A stretch of DNA of 64,000 nt from JBGVSA01 sp041807905 (GTDB lineage Bacteria; Pseudomonadota; Gammaproteobacteria; Burkholderiales; Rhodocyclaceae), in the NCBI RefSeq assembly GCF_041807905.1, contig NZ_JBGVSA010000005.1, positions 124,001 to 188,000 of the forward strand. The letters run 5' to 3'. The translations under genes were made by a program, and so were the position numbers. Below are positions 43,231-52,573 of the stretch, in pieces. The notes below the pieces were generated by a model. That model was not told where the DNA came from. It was given only the letters and a program-made list of their open reading frames with translations, and searched no databases. Numbering within the stretch: the first letter of the stretch is position 1; each line of letters opens with the position of its first letter.

Positions 43231-44700
43231 TCAGTCTTCCATGTGCGCTTCGATGCGGCCGTTGCGGATGGCGGCAAGCAGCGCCGCATGGTCGCGCTCG
43301 GTCTGGTCGGCATAAGCGCTGGCGAAGTCGGCCAGCGCGTCTTCGAATGCCGTGCTGTTGCCCAGGTAGCCGGCCAGCAATACGGCGTCGCCGGAGCGAG
43401 CGTGGGCGCGGGCCAGCGCCCGGCCGCACAGGCTGCCGAAGTTGCGCAGGTTGGTCGGGCGCATGATCTCGACTTCTGGCTTGATCTTGGCGTCGCGCAG
43501 TTGCCGGATGTACATATGCTTGTTCGCACGGCTCACCGTCCAGCCGAGGAAGGCGTCACTAGCGGCCTGCATGATCTGCTGGCCCGCCACCACCCGCTGG
43601 CCGTGGTTGGCATAGGGGCTCGCGCCGACATAGGGTTCCAGCACCGAGGCGCGTGCCTCCTTGTACTGAAGGAACAGCGGGTCGCCGTTGCCGGACATCA
43701 GCAGAACGATGCCGCATTCCGTTCCCACGCTGCCGATGCCAACGACCTTGATGGCGATGTCGGCCACCTTGTAGCGGTCCAGCAGGACACGCCGCGGGGC
43801 CGGCAGCGATTCGAGATAGGTCGTGTAGACATGTGCGAGCCCGTGGGCGATGGCTTCATCGTCCATGTCGGCTGCGTGGTAGATCAGAGGCGGCTCGTCC
43901 TTGATGCGCGGACGCGTGCCGGCCGAGAACGCCAGTTTGGCGAACTCCTTTTCGCTGGCACTTTTGTCGACGGCGCGGTTCAGTCGATTGCGCGCATAGC
44001 GTCGGAATTCGGTATCGTCGATCGCGTCGATCACTTCCTGCAGGTCGATGCTGTCGTACCAGGCGTCGAGGATCGGCATGAGCGCGTAGCGCCCCATCCA
44101 TTCGCGGTAGGCGGCCGCCATGGCCCAGGCCGCTTCTTCGCAGTTCTCGTCATTGAAGCCATTGCTGCGCCCGGCCAGCACGAAGCTGGTGGCCAGGCGC
44201 TTGACGTCCCACTCCCACGGGCCGACGGCGGTCTCGTCGAAGTCGTTGATATCGAACGCGATGCGGCGCTCGGGCGTGGCGAATCCGCCGAAATTGAGCA
44301 GATGGCAGTCGCCACACACCTGCAATCGCGGACCGGAGATCGGCGTGCTCGCGAGATCGCCTGCCATGACGGCCGCCGCACCCCGGAAGAAGCTGAACGG
44401 CGAGGTCGCCATCCGCCCGTAGCGGATCGGAATGAGCTGCGGAATGCGCCCGATGCTCGACGCGATCAGCGTATCGATCGGATCGGCTCGCCCATCCGGT
44501 TCCTTCCACTCGCCGTGCGCCTTGCGTGGGCACGCGTCGCGCAGGATGCGGCCGGCAAGACTGCGTTCATCCGGCGGTAGCGGATGCGACTGCTCCGGGT
44601 GCAGACGCACGGCCTCGCCCGTCACTCGCCCCGTTTTGCGCGGAGCGGTGCGACGGGCGCGCGCACTGCGCGATGCCGGGCGTTCATCGTTTGTTGCCAT
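43231..44700 (-). CDS. DUF2252 family protein
   Basis: 489 residues, uncharacterised family. Conserved motifs include QVCGDCHLLNFGGF and AFDINDFDETAVGPWEWDVKRLATS. These resemble the catalytic HGDxHxxN and metal-binding D-F-D patterns of protein-kinase-like phosphotransferases, so an ATP-dependent kinase activity is possible but unproven. The N-terminal 50 residues are rich in Arg and poorly structured. There is no signal peptide. It starts 10 bases after the end of the MipA-like gene and is likely cotranscribed with it. Confidence 0.85.
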   Translation of the reverse strand: MATNDERPASRSARARRTAPRKTGRVTGEAVRLHPEQSHPLPPDERSLAGRILRDACPRKAHGEWKEPDGRADPIDTLIASSIGRIPQLIPIRYGRMATSPFSFFRGAAAVMAGDLASTPISGPRLQVCGDCHLLNFGGFATPERRIAFDINDFDETAVGPWEWDVKRLATSFVLAGRSNGFNDENCEEAAWAMAAAYREWMGRYALMPILDAWYDSIDLQEVIDAIDDTEFRRYARNRLNRAVDKSASEKEFAKLAFSAGTRPRIKDEPPLIYHAADMDDEAIAHGLAHVYTTYLESLPAPRRVLLDRYKVADIAIKVVGIGSVGTECGIVLLMSGNGDPLFLQYKEARASVLEPYVGASPYANHGQRVVAGQQIMQAASDAFLGWTVSRANKHMYIRQLRDAKIKPEVEIMRPTNLRNFGSLCGRALARAHARSGDAVLLAGYLGNSTAFEDALADFASAYADQTERDHAALLAAIRNGRIEAHMED

Positions 44701-44709
44701 GGAGGGCCC

Positions 44710-45558
44710 TCATTGCCAGACATATCCGATGCCGATGCCGTAGGTCCACTGATTGCGATTGCCGCGCTGTGAGACGATCGGACTGTCTGCTGCCTTGTCC
44801 GTCAGGCGCTGGTAGAAACCGCCGATACCGCCCCACCAATTGCCCGACAGCTTCATCACCAGCGCGGGCCACGCATAGTACTGGCGCACACCACTGCCCG
44901 ATTCGTACGCCGACAGGCCACTGGCGGCCGAATCCTCGGCGGTGATGCCGTAGTAACGGTTGATGAAGCTGGCGCTGCCCCAACTGAGTCCGCCGCCCAG
45001 GCCGAGGAATACGCGCGGCGACAGCGGCACCCATAGCGACGCGAACGCCGAGGCGTCCAGCCCGTGCCACTGATCGCCCAGGTTGGTCAGTGCCGAGGCG
45101 CCGATGCGCAGCCGCCAAGGCACGTCGCCCGTATGCGTGTAAGTGTAGGACCCCAGCACACCGGCTTCGAGCGTCGTGTCGATGTCGGGCAGGCGCGAGA
45201 CATATTGGTCTTCGACATCCGAGCGTCCGATGCGCAGGTTGATGGCCGGCCCCAACTGCCATGTCGCCGAATCGATGAGGTTGATGTCGCCCGCCGGGCC
45301 ATACATTTCGAGGAAGCGTTGCGTGCCCTTGAATGTGTAGCGCACGCCGGGCACAGCGCCCACCACGGTCTCGCTCGCGCCCGAGTAGCGCGGCGTGATG
45401 CCGACACCGACGCCGACCAGGTTGGGGATGAAGCTCGGCAGTATGCCCGCCTGCGCGTGAACGCCCTGGCTCGCGGCCAAAGCCGTGGCGGCGAATGCCA
45501 ACGACAGTGCGGTCCGCATGTGTGCAGTCGATTTTCCGTTGAATGACCGTGGAATCAT
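44710..45558 (-). CDS. MipA/OmpV-family outer-membrane protein
   Basis: 282 residues. A signal peptide covers about residues 1-36 (hydrophobic core after MRTALSLAF, cleavage near VHA). The mature part is a chain of short amphipathic strands ending in YGIGIGYVWQ, as in the MipA/OmpV barrel family (a scaffold for murein enzymes or an osmoporin). GVGVGITPRYSGASE at the mature N-terminus is characteristic. The ATG at 45558 follows GAGAGGAAG; an inner ATG at 45519 is possible. It is divergent from another outer-membrane barrel gene. Confidence 0.85.
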   Translation of the reverse strand: MIPRSFNGKSTAHMRTALSLAFAATALAASQGVHAQAGILPSFIPNLVGVGVGITPRYSGASETVVGAVPGVRYTFKGTQRFLEMYGPAGDINLIDSATWQLGPAINLRIGRSDVEDQYVSRLPDIDTTLEAGVLGSYTYTHTGDVPWRLRIGASALTNLGDQWHGLDASAFASLWVPLSPRVFLGLGGGLSWGSASFINRYYGITAEDSAASGLSAYESGSGVRQYYAWPALVMKLSGNWWGGIGGFYQRLTDKAADSPIVSQRGNRNQWTYGIGIGYVWQ

Positions 45559-45658
45559 TTCGATTGTCTTCCTCTCGTGGTGTGTCATCGGATCACAAAC
45601 CCATTTGCGCAATGCCGTTGTGGTTCGTATAACAAGATATAGTCGTCCCGGTGTGCTC

Positions 45659-46870
45659 ATGACGAACAGATTTATGACGATCCTTTTGCGTTGCTTCGCT
45701 CTCGTAGCGTGGACCTGTGTGACTGTGCCCTTGGCATGGGCGCAGGCCTCAGAACCGCTCGCCGGACACACCGCGCCAGCGCCGAAGGCTGATCGACCCC
45801 TGTTCTCTGATCCGCAGGACGGCGGCTTCGACATGTCGGAGTTCATGCTCGATCGAAAGGGCTTCCTGCCCGTGCCGATCATCATCACCGAGCCTGCCGT
45901 GGGCTACGGTCTGGGCGTTGCGCTGATGTTCGTGACCGAGTCGATCCGCGAAGCGGCGGCCAAGAGTGCTCAGACCGGCCATGTCACGCCGCCGAACATC
46001 TATGTAGGCGGGGCAGCCGCCACCGACAATGGCAGCAACGCGTTCTTCCTGGGCGGATTGTTGTCCTTCGACGAAGACCGCTGGCGCTATCGCGGCGGCG
46101 TGGCCAAGCTCAAGGGCAACCTCGATTTCTATGGCATCGGCAACCCGATCGGCAACGAAGACCTCAAGCTGGCCTACACGCTCAAGGGGTTCATCTCGTC
46201 GCAACAGGTCCTGCGCCGCATTGGGCAGAGCGACAACTATGTCGCGCTGCGCTGGCTGTACATGGACTTCGACACGAGCTTTCGCAACGACGGCGATTCG
46301 CCCCTGATCCCGAAAGGCATCGAGCGCGCCCGGCGCATGTCCGGCACCGGGCTGTCGATCGAGCATGATTCGCGTGACAACATCTTCACGCCTTCGCGTG
46401 GATGGGTCGGCAGCCTCGATACGCTGTTCTACGGGCCGGCCATCGGCAGCGACAACACCATGCAGAGCTATCGTGCGCACGCGTTCGCGTACTTTCCGAT
46501 GACGCCCAAGTGGATTCTCGGCACCCGCATCGACGGGCGCGCGGCGCGCGGTGACGTGCCCTTCTACCAGCAGCCGTTCATCGATCTGCGGGGCGTGCCG
46601 GCGGGCCGCTACCAGGACGAGAACACCGGCGTCGCCGAACTCGAACTGCGCTGGAACGTCACGCCACGCTGGGCGGCGGTGGGCTTTGCCGGACTGGGAA
46701 AGGCCTGGGGAAAGCGTGACGACTTCGGCCAGGCCAAGACCATCGTCACCAAGGGCGTCGGATTCCGCTATCTGATCGCGCGCCGCCTTGGTCTCTATGT
46801 CGGCATCGACATCGCCAAGGGGCCGGAAGATACCCCCTTCTACATCCAGGTCGGCAACGCGTGGCGTTGA
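45659..46870 (+). CDS. BamA/TamA-family outer-membrane barrel without POTRA domains
   Basis: 403 residues. The signal peptide has cleavage after AWA at about residue 29. The rest is a barrel of the bacterial surface antigen/Omp85 type: VGYGLGVALMF start, SIEHDSRDNIFTPSRGWVGSL and a DLRGVPAGRYQDE loop-6-like motif. No POTRA repeats fit in the short N-terminal part. Such small Omp85 proteins are usually lipase-associated or of unknown function. The 100-base gap to the divergent MipA-like gene suggests coordinated expression. No clear ribosome-binding site is visible, so the start is uncertain. Confidence 0.8.
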   Translation: MTNRFMTILLRCFALVAWTCVTVPLAWAQASEPLAGHTAPAPKADRPLFSDPQDGGFDMSEFMLDRKGFLPVPIIITEPAVGYGLGVALMFVTESIREAAAKSAQTGHVTPPNIYVGGAAATDNGSNAFFLGGLLSFDEDRWRYRGGVAKLKGNLDFYGIGNPIGNEDLKLAYTLKGFISSQQVLRRIGQSDNYVALRWLYMDFDTSFRNDGDSPLIPKGIERARRMSGTGLSIEHDSRDNIFTPSRGWVGSLDTLFYGPAIGSDNTMQSYRAHAFAYFPMTPKWILGTRIDGRAARGDVPFYQQPFIDLRGVPAGRYQDENTGVAELELRWNVTPRWAAVGFAGLGKAWGKRDDFGQAKTIVTKGVGFRYLIARRLGLYVGIDIAKGPEDTPFYIQVGNAWR

Positions 46871-46968
46871 GCCTGTGCGACGGGCCGCGGGCGCAAGACG
46901 GCGGACATCGGGGCTGATGGGCATGTGTGGGGCGTCCCCATAGTGCCCACCCAGGAACGGAAGGGCGT

Positions 46969-47364
46969 TCAGCGATACTTGATGGCCACGCCGATGGTGC
47001 GGCGGCGCGGATTGGCCGATTCGGCCACCTTCGTTTTCACATCGGCACTGATCGAATACGCGCTGGCGGGCGGGGCGTCGTCATAGACGATGATGACCGC
47101 GTCGGCGCCGATCTTTGCCGCTTCCTTGCGCATGCGTTCCTGCAGCGACTCGGGCGACGGAGCCGGCGAATACGTCGAGTCGATCGCCACTTGCCCCAGC
47201 CGGATGTAGTCGCGCGTGGGCGCGATCTTGAGGATGACCACTTTCGCCGGGTCCGTCGGCGGCAACTCCGGCGTGGTGCTGTAAGTGTTGACCGTCGCAT
47301 CCATCGAAGCGCATGCGGCCAGGATCGTCATCGCTCCCGCCAGCAGCAGATACAGCTTCTTCAT
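46969..47364 (-). CDS. Small lipoprotein, unknown function
   Basis: 131 residues. A lipoprotein signal has the lipidated Cys18 in LAACAS. The mature part has KVVILKIAPTRDYIRLGQVAIDSTYS and a KIGADAVIIVYDD strand, resembling small lipoproteins with a YjfP/YbjQ-like fold, though I cannot assign a family. It is the last gene downstream of the RND efflux operon and may be transcribed separately. Confidence 0.7.
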   Translation of the reverse strand: MKKLYLLLAGAMTILAACASMDATVNTYSTTPELPPTDPAKVVILKIAPTRDYIRLGQVAIDSTYSPAPSPESLQERMRKEAAKIGADAVIIVYDDAPPASAYSISADVKTKVAESANPRRRTIGVAIKYR

Positions 47365-47450
47365 CGCGCAAGACTCCGCACAAAAGGTGACATGCTACGT
47401 GGGTTGCACCGTTTCGTGGAGTTGCATGCCTTTCTTGGACAGTCCGTCCG

Positions 47451-47879
47451 TCACATGCGGATCACCCGCGCCTTGTTGCCGCTGCCGTCGATACGCACCG
47501 CATCGCCCACCTTCAGGCCCGGATCGGCGGGCTGGGTGATGCCCACGGCCACGCCGTTGTTGAGTGTGACGATAACGTGCTGACCGGCCTGCTTCTGGAT
47601 GCGCGTCTGGGCCTTTTCGCCCACCACGCCGCCGGCCAGCACGCCGGCCACGGTGGCCACGTCACGTCCCGAGCCGGCACCGAACTGGTGGCCGATCACG
47701 CCACCGGCGACCGCGCCGATGATCGCGCCCAGCCCGAGCTGGTCGTCGCTGTCGATCTGTACCGGGTCGATGCGTGTCACGCGCCCGTAACGCACCTCCT
47801 GTTCGCCGACCTGAGGCTGCTGCGCGCAGGCGGTGAGCAAGGCCAGCGCAGCGACGAAGGCGAGGATGAGGTTCTTCAT
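47451..47879 (-). CDS. Glycine-zipper outer-membrane lipoprotein (SlyB-like)
   Basis: 142 residues. Lipobox LTACAQ with Cys18. Two glycine-zipper segments occur: GLGAIIGAVAGGVIGHQFG and VATVAGVLAGGVVGE. The C-terminal part ends with a small beta domain (GQHVIVTLNNGVAVGI). This is the SlyB/PcP type that stabilises the outer membrane. It follows the efflux outer-membrane gene after 46 bases, and the same strand suggests cotranscription. Confidence 0.85.
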   Translation of the reverse strand: MKNLILAFVAALALLTACAQQPQVGEQEVRYGRVTRIDPVQIDSDDQLGLGAIIGAVAGGVIGHQFGAGSGRDVATVAGVLAGGVVGEKAQTRIQKQAGQHVIVTLNNGVAVGITQPADPGLKVGDAVRIDGSGNKARVIRM

Positions 47880-47925
47880 TGATGTGTCTCCTGTTGTGCG
47901 AAGGCCCCCAGCGGAGCCTTCCGGA

Positions 47926-49401
47926 TCAAGGAAAGGCCGGTGGGTTCCGATCCAGCGCGGGGCCGGATTGCGGCACCAGCGCGTCTGCGCTCGCCAGCCA
48001 CGGACCGCCCATCGCCCTGTAGAGACTCACGTACTGCACCATCGCGTCGGCCTGCGATTGCGATAGCTGCAATTCGGCGGCGAACAGGCTGCGCTCCGCG
48101 TCGAGTACTTCGAGGTAGCTCGAATAACCGCCTTCGTAGCGCAAGCGTGCGGCGCGCGCGTACACGCGCAAGGCATCGACCTGCATGACCAGTGCGTCGC
48201 GCGCCGCCTGCGTTTTCTGCAGACCGACGATGGCGTTCTCGGTTTCCTGGAAGGCGGTCTGGATGGCTTTGCGATAGAGCGCCACGGCCTCCTGCTGGCG
48301 CGCTTCGGCAGCGGCGACCTGCCCGCGGATGTTGCCACCGGTGAAGAGCGGCATGCTCACGTTGGCCGCATAGCTCCAGACGCGGCCCGGTCCGCTCCAC
48401 AGTCCATTGAGCGAGGTCGATGCGCCGCCGAACAACCCCGTCAGCGAAATGACAGGGAAGTACAGCGCCCGCGCCGCGCCGATGTCGGCATTGGCCGCGA
48501 CGAGCTGTTGTTCGGCCTGGAGAATGTCGGGCCGCCGTTCGAGCAGATCCGAAGGCAGGCCGGCGGGCACCGAGAGCGACGACATTTCGTAGATCGCCTT
48601 GCCGCGCGGAATCGGCCCAGGGTTGCGGCCGACCAGCACCGACAGCGCGTTTTCCTGTTCGGCGATGCGTTGCTCGATGACCGGCACGGAAGCCAGCGCA
48701 TTGGCATACTCCGAGCGCGCCTGGCTGAATTCCAGCTCCGACACCACGCCTCCGCGATAGCGTTTTTCGAACAGATCGAGCGCGTCGCGCCGGCTTGCCA
48801 GCGTGTCGCGTGCGACGATCAACTGCTGGTCGAGATCGCGCAGGTTGATATAGCCGGAGGCAACGCTTGCCACCAATGACAGCACCACGCCACGGCGGGC
48901 CTCCTCCGTTGCCATCAGATTGGCCCGGGCGGCTTCTGTCTGGCGGCGGATGCGGCCGAAGAGGTCGATTTCCCACGACGCGAACACGTCCGCCTGCACC
49001 GTGTTGTACGGATTGCGCTGCGGCGCGCTGCCGACCGCGCGCTCGCTGACCCGCGAACGCGTGCCGTCCAGCTCGGCGCCGATCTGCGGGAAAAACGCCG
49101 ATCGCGTCGTGCCCAGGATGCCGTAGTACTGGTCAACGCGCGCAGCGGCCGCGAGCAGATCCTGGTTGTTGGCGAGCGCATCGCGGATGAGCGAGTCGAG
49201 CGCCGGGTCCTGCATCTCTTGCCACCACAACTGCTGGTGCATGTCCGCGGACTGCGGCGTGGTTTCGGCCGCCGAGGCAGGTGGTTGGGTGCGGAACTGG
49301 TCCGGCACCTGCACGCTGGGCCGTGTGTAGTCCGGTCCGAGCATGCAGCCGCTCACCACCAGGGCGCAGCAGGCGGCAATGCTTGTGCGTTTAGATCTCA
49401 T
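47926..49401 (-). CDS. RND efflux outer-membrane channel lipoprotein (OprM/NodT family)
   Basis: 491 residues. Lipobox LVVSGC with Cys19, followed by MLGPDYTRPSVQVPDQFR, the classic OMF start. Two OEP repeats contain the coiled-coil helices that form the periplasmic tunnel. It would trimerise and connect to the RND pump encoded upstream; its start overlaps the RND stop by 11 bases. The ATG at 49401 follows GGAGGG. A longer open frame to 49539 would lie inside the pump gene. Confidence 0.92.
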   Translation of the reverse strand: MRSKRTSIAACCALVVSGCMLGPDYTRPSVQVPDQFRTQPPASAAETTPQSADMHQQLWWQEMQDPALDSLIRDALANNQDLLAAAARVDQYYGILGTTRSAFFPQIGAELDGTRSRVSERAVGSAPQRNPYNTVQADVFASWEIDLFGRIRRQTEAARANLMATEEARRGVVLSLVASVASGYINLRDLDQQLIVARDTLASRRDALDLFEKRYRGGVVSELEFSQARSEYANALASVPVIEQRIAEQENALSVLVGRNPGPIPRGKAIYEMSSLSVPAGLPSDLLERRPDILQAEQQLVAANADIGAARALYFPVISLTGLFGGASTSLNGLWSGPGRVWSYAANVSMPLFTGGNIRGQVAAAEARQQEAVALYRKAIQTAFQETENAIVGLQKTQAARDALVMQVDALRVYARAARLRYEGGYSSYLEVLDAERSLFAAELQLSQSQADAMVQYVSLYRAMGGPWLASADALVPQSGPALDRNPPAFP

Positions 49402-52400
49402 GGGTCGACCCTCCATGTTCGAGGGTTTCGGGCGGCTCCGTATGTTTGTCGGCTTTCTTCTTTTTCGATGAGCGCGACGACAGCGTCTCAAGCCCCCAGA
49501 AGAACATCGGGATGAAGAAGATCGCGATGGCGGTGGCACCCAGCATCCCGCCGATCACGCCCGTGCCCAACGAATGTCGGCTGGCCGACGAGGCTCCGGT
49601 GGCGATCGCCAGCGGAATACACCCGAGAATGAACGCCAGCGAGGTCATGACGATGGGGCGCAGGCGCAGCCGCGCGGCTTCGAGCGCGGCATCGTACGGC
49701 GACATGTTCTCCTTCTCGCGCATTTCGACGGCGAACTCGAAGATCAGGATCGCGTTCTTCGCCGCCAGCGCAATGAGCACCGTCAGGCCGATCTGGAAGT
49801 AGACATCGTTCTGCGTTCCGCGCAGCCAGATGGCTGCCAGCGCACCGAAGAGGGCGAACGGAACGGCCAGCAGCACGCCGAGCGGCAACGACCATTTCTC
49901 GTATTGCGCGGCGAGGATCAGGAACACCATCACCAGCGCGAAGGCGAATACGACGACCGCAGTGGACCCGGCCTCCTTCTCTTCGCGGGCCTGTCCGGCC
50001 CACTCGTAGCCGAAGTCGGACGGCATCACTTCTGCCGCGATCTGCTCCATCGCGGCCAGCGCCTGACCCGAACTGTATCCGGGCGCTGCATCGCCCTGGA
50101 TCTTGGCGGCGGGGAAGTTGTTGAACCGCGTCACGATGTCCGCGCCGGTCGTGTAGTGCGACGTGGTGACCGCCTTGAGCGGCACCATCTTGCCCTCCGC
50201 GTTGCGCACATACATGTTCTGCAGGTCCTCGGGCTTGATGCGATAGTCCGGTTCCGCTTGCAGGATCACCTGGAAGAGGCGGCTGTTCTTGGGAAACTGG
50301 CTGACGTACAAGGAGCCGAACAGCGTCTGCAGGGTCGAGTACACATCCTGCACCGGCACGCCGAGCGTTTCCGCCTTCTCGCGGTCGACCTCCACCATCA
50401 ACTGACGCGAATTGGTGTTGATGGTGGAGCTCACACCGCGCAGTTCCGGACGCTGCCGGGCCTTGGCGATGATGGCGCGGGTGACTTCCTCCAGCTTCTG
50501 CAGCGACGCGTCGCCCTTGCTCTGCAACCAGAACTCGAAGCCGCCGGTGGTGCCGAGGCCCGGGATCGATGGCGGGTTGATCGGTATGACCAGGCCTTCC
50601 TTGATGCTGGCGAACTCATGCTGGGCGGCGCTGAGGATCGCATCGGCCCGCAATGCCGGGTCTTTGCGCTCGGCGAACGACTTGAACGATACGAACAAGG
50701 TCCCCGCGCTGGCCTTGGTCTGGTTGTCGATCAGGCTGAAGCCCGTGACTTCGGCCACCGAGTGCACCGCCGGGTGCTTCTGGAACCACGCCGAAGCGCG
50801 GTTCATGACACTTTCGGTGCGATCCAGGCTGGCACCATCCGGCATGATCGTGGCGCCCAGCACATAGCCCTGGTCTTCCACCGGCAGGAACGAGGTCGGG
50901 ATGCGATTGAACAGGCCGACCATCAGGAACAGCATGCCGCCGATGAGGATGACCGACACGATCACCCGCTTGATGGCCAATGCCGATACCCACGTGTAGC
51001 GATTGGTGATGGCCTCGAAAGAGTTGTTGAACCACTTGAAGAAGCCGCGCTTCTCTTTGTGTTCGGGCTTGAGAAGGATGGCGGCCAGCGCCGGCGACAG
51101 CGTCAGGGCAACGAGGCCCGACAGCACCACCGATACGGCCAGCGTCACCGCGAACTGTTTGTACAACTGACCGGTGATGCCCGACAGGAATGCCACCGGA
51201 ATGAACACCGCGCACAGCACCAGCACGATGGCGACCACCGGCCCGCTCACTTCATCCATGGCCTTCTTGGCGGCGTCCTTGGGCGAGAGCTTGAACTCGC
51301 TCATGTTGCGCTCGACGTTCTCGATCACCACGATCGCGTCATCGACCACGATACCGATTGCCAGCACCATGCCGAACAAGGTCAGCATGTTTATCGAGAA
51401 TCCGAAAGCCGTCAGCCCGATGAAGGTGCCGATGATCGACACCGGTACGGCCAGGATCGGCACCAGCGTGGCGCGGAAGCTCTGAAGGAACACGAACACC
51501 ACCAGGATCACGAGGATGACCGCTTCCCAGAAGGTATGGATAACCTCGCTGATCGACTCCTGGACGAACTCGGTCGTATCCAGCGAGATCGTGTAGTCGA
51601 GCCCCTGCGGGAAGCTCTTCTTGAGCTCCTCCAGCGTGGCGCGCACCTGCTTGGACACATCCAGCGCATTTGCGCCCGGTTGCTGGTAGACCGCGATCAG
51701 AGTTGCCGTCTTGCCGTTGTAGGTACTGCGGATCGAGTAGTCCTTGGCGCCCAGTTCCGTACGGCCGATGTCCTTCACGCGGACGATGGCGGCATTTTCG
51801 TTGCTGGCACGCAGGATGATGTTGTCGAACTGGCTCGGCTCCGTCATGCGACCGGCCGTGACCACCGGCAGAGTCTGTTGCACCGGTCCGGCCGTGGGCG
51901 ACTGACCCAGGCGGCCCGCCGCGTACTGCTGGTTCTGGGCCGCCACCACGTTCTGCACATCGGTGGCCGTGATGCCCAGGCTCGCCATCCGGTCAGGCTT
52001 GAGCCACACCCGCATGGCATAGTCCGGCGAACCGAAGATCGATGCCTGGTTCGCGCCCGGCAGCCGCTTGATGGCGTCGAGCACGTAGATGTTGGCGTAG
52101 TTGGCGACGTAGTTCGAGTCGAGGCTGTTGTCGGGCGAAAAGATGGCGATCACCATCATGAAGCTCGACGACCGCTTCTGCACCGATACGCCTTGTGCCG
52201 TCACCGCATCCGGCAGAAGGGGCAGCGCCAGGTTGACGCGGTTCTGCACGTCGACCTGCGCGAGCGAGGGATCAGTGCCGATGTTGAAGTACACCGACAG
52301 CGTGAGCGCACCCGTCGACGAGGTCGTCGAGTACATGTACATCATGTTGTCGGCGCCGTTGACCTGCTGTTCGATGGGGGCGGCCACGTTTTCCGACACG

Positions 52401-52573
52401 ACTTCGGCGGACGCCCCTGGATAGGTCGCGGTTACCGAAATCGATGGCGGGGTGATGTCCGGGAACTGGGCGATCGGCAGGTTGAGCATCGCCACACCGC
52501 CGGCGATGACCAGCACGATCGAGATGACCGACGCAAAGATCGGCCTGTCGATGAAAAAATGGGAAAAACTCAT
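49391..52573 (-). CDS. RND multidrug efflux permease (HAE-1/AcrB family)
   Basis: 1060 residues, inner-membrane proton antiporter. It has the usual 12 helices and two large periplasmic loops, the N-terminal SHFFIDRPIFASVISI, and the TM4 proton-relay Asp-Asp in GIVVDDAIVVIENVERNM. GPVQQTLPV and related porter-domain regions match the hydrophobic and amphiphilic drug pumps. The start overlaps the stop of the adaptor gene by four bases, and its stop overlaps the channel gene. No repressor of TetR type is next to the operon. Confidence 0.96.
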   Translation of the reverse strand: MSFSHFFIDRPIFASVISIVLVIAGGVAMLNLPIAQFPDITPPSISVTATYPGASAEVVSENVAAPIEQQVNGADNMMYMYSTTSSTGALTLSVYFNIGTDPSLAQVDVQNRVNLALPLLPDAVTAQGVSVQKRSSSFMMVIAIFSPDNSLDSNYVANYANIYVLDAIKRLPGANQASIFGSPDYAMRVWLKPDRMASLGITATDVQNVVAAQNQQYAAGRLGQSPTAGPVQQTLPVVTAGRMTEPSQFDNIILRASNENAAIVRVKDIGRTELGAKDYSIRSTYNGKTATLIAVYQQPGANALDVSKQVRATLEELKKSFPQGLDYTISLDTTEFVQESISEVIHTFWEAVILVILVVFVFLQSFRATLVPILAVPVSIIGTFIGLTAFGFSINMLTLFGMVLAIGIVVDDAIVVIENVERNMSEFKLSPKDAAKKAMDEVSGPVVAIVLVLCAVFIPVAFLSGITGQLYKQFAVTLAVSVVLSGLVALTLSPALAAILLKPEHKEKRGFFKWFNNSFEAITNRYTWVSALAIKRVIVSVILIGGMLFLMVGLFNRIPTSFLPVEDQGYVLGATIMPDGASLDRTESVMNRASAWFQKHPAVHSVAEVTGFSLIDNQTKASAGTLFVSFKSFAERKDPALRADAILSAAQHEFASIKEGLVIPINPPSIPGLGTTGGFEFWLQSKGDASLQKLEEVTRAIIAKARQRPELRGVSSTINTNSRQLMVEVDREKAETLGVPVQDVYSTLQTLFGSLYVSQFPKNSRLFQVILQAEPDYRIKPEDLQNMYVRNAEGKMVPLKAVTTSHYTTGADIVTRFNNFPAAKIQGDAAPGYSSGQALAAMEQIAAEVMPSDFGYEWAGQAREEKEAGSTAVVVFAFALVMVFLILAAQYEKWSLPLGVLLAVPFALFGALAAIWLRGTQNDVYFQIGLTVLIALAAKNAILIFEFAVEMREKENMSPYDAALEAARLRLRPIVMTSLAFILGCIPLAIATGASSASRHSLGTGVIGGMLGATAIAIFFIPMFFWGLETLSSRSSKKKKADKHTEPPETLEHGGSTHEI

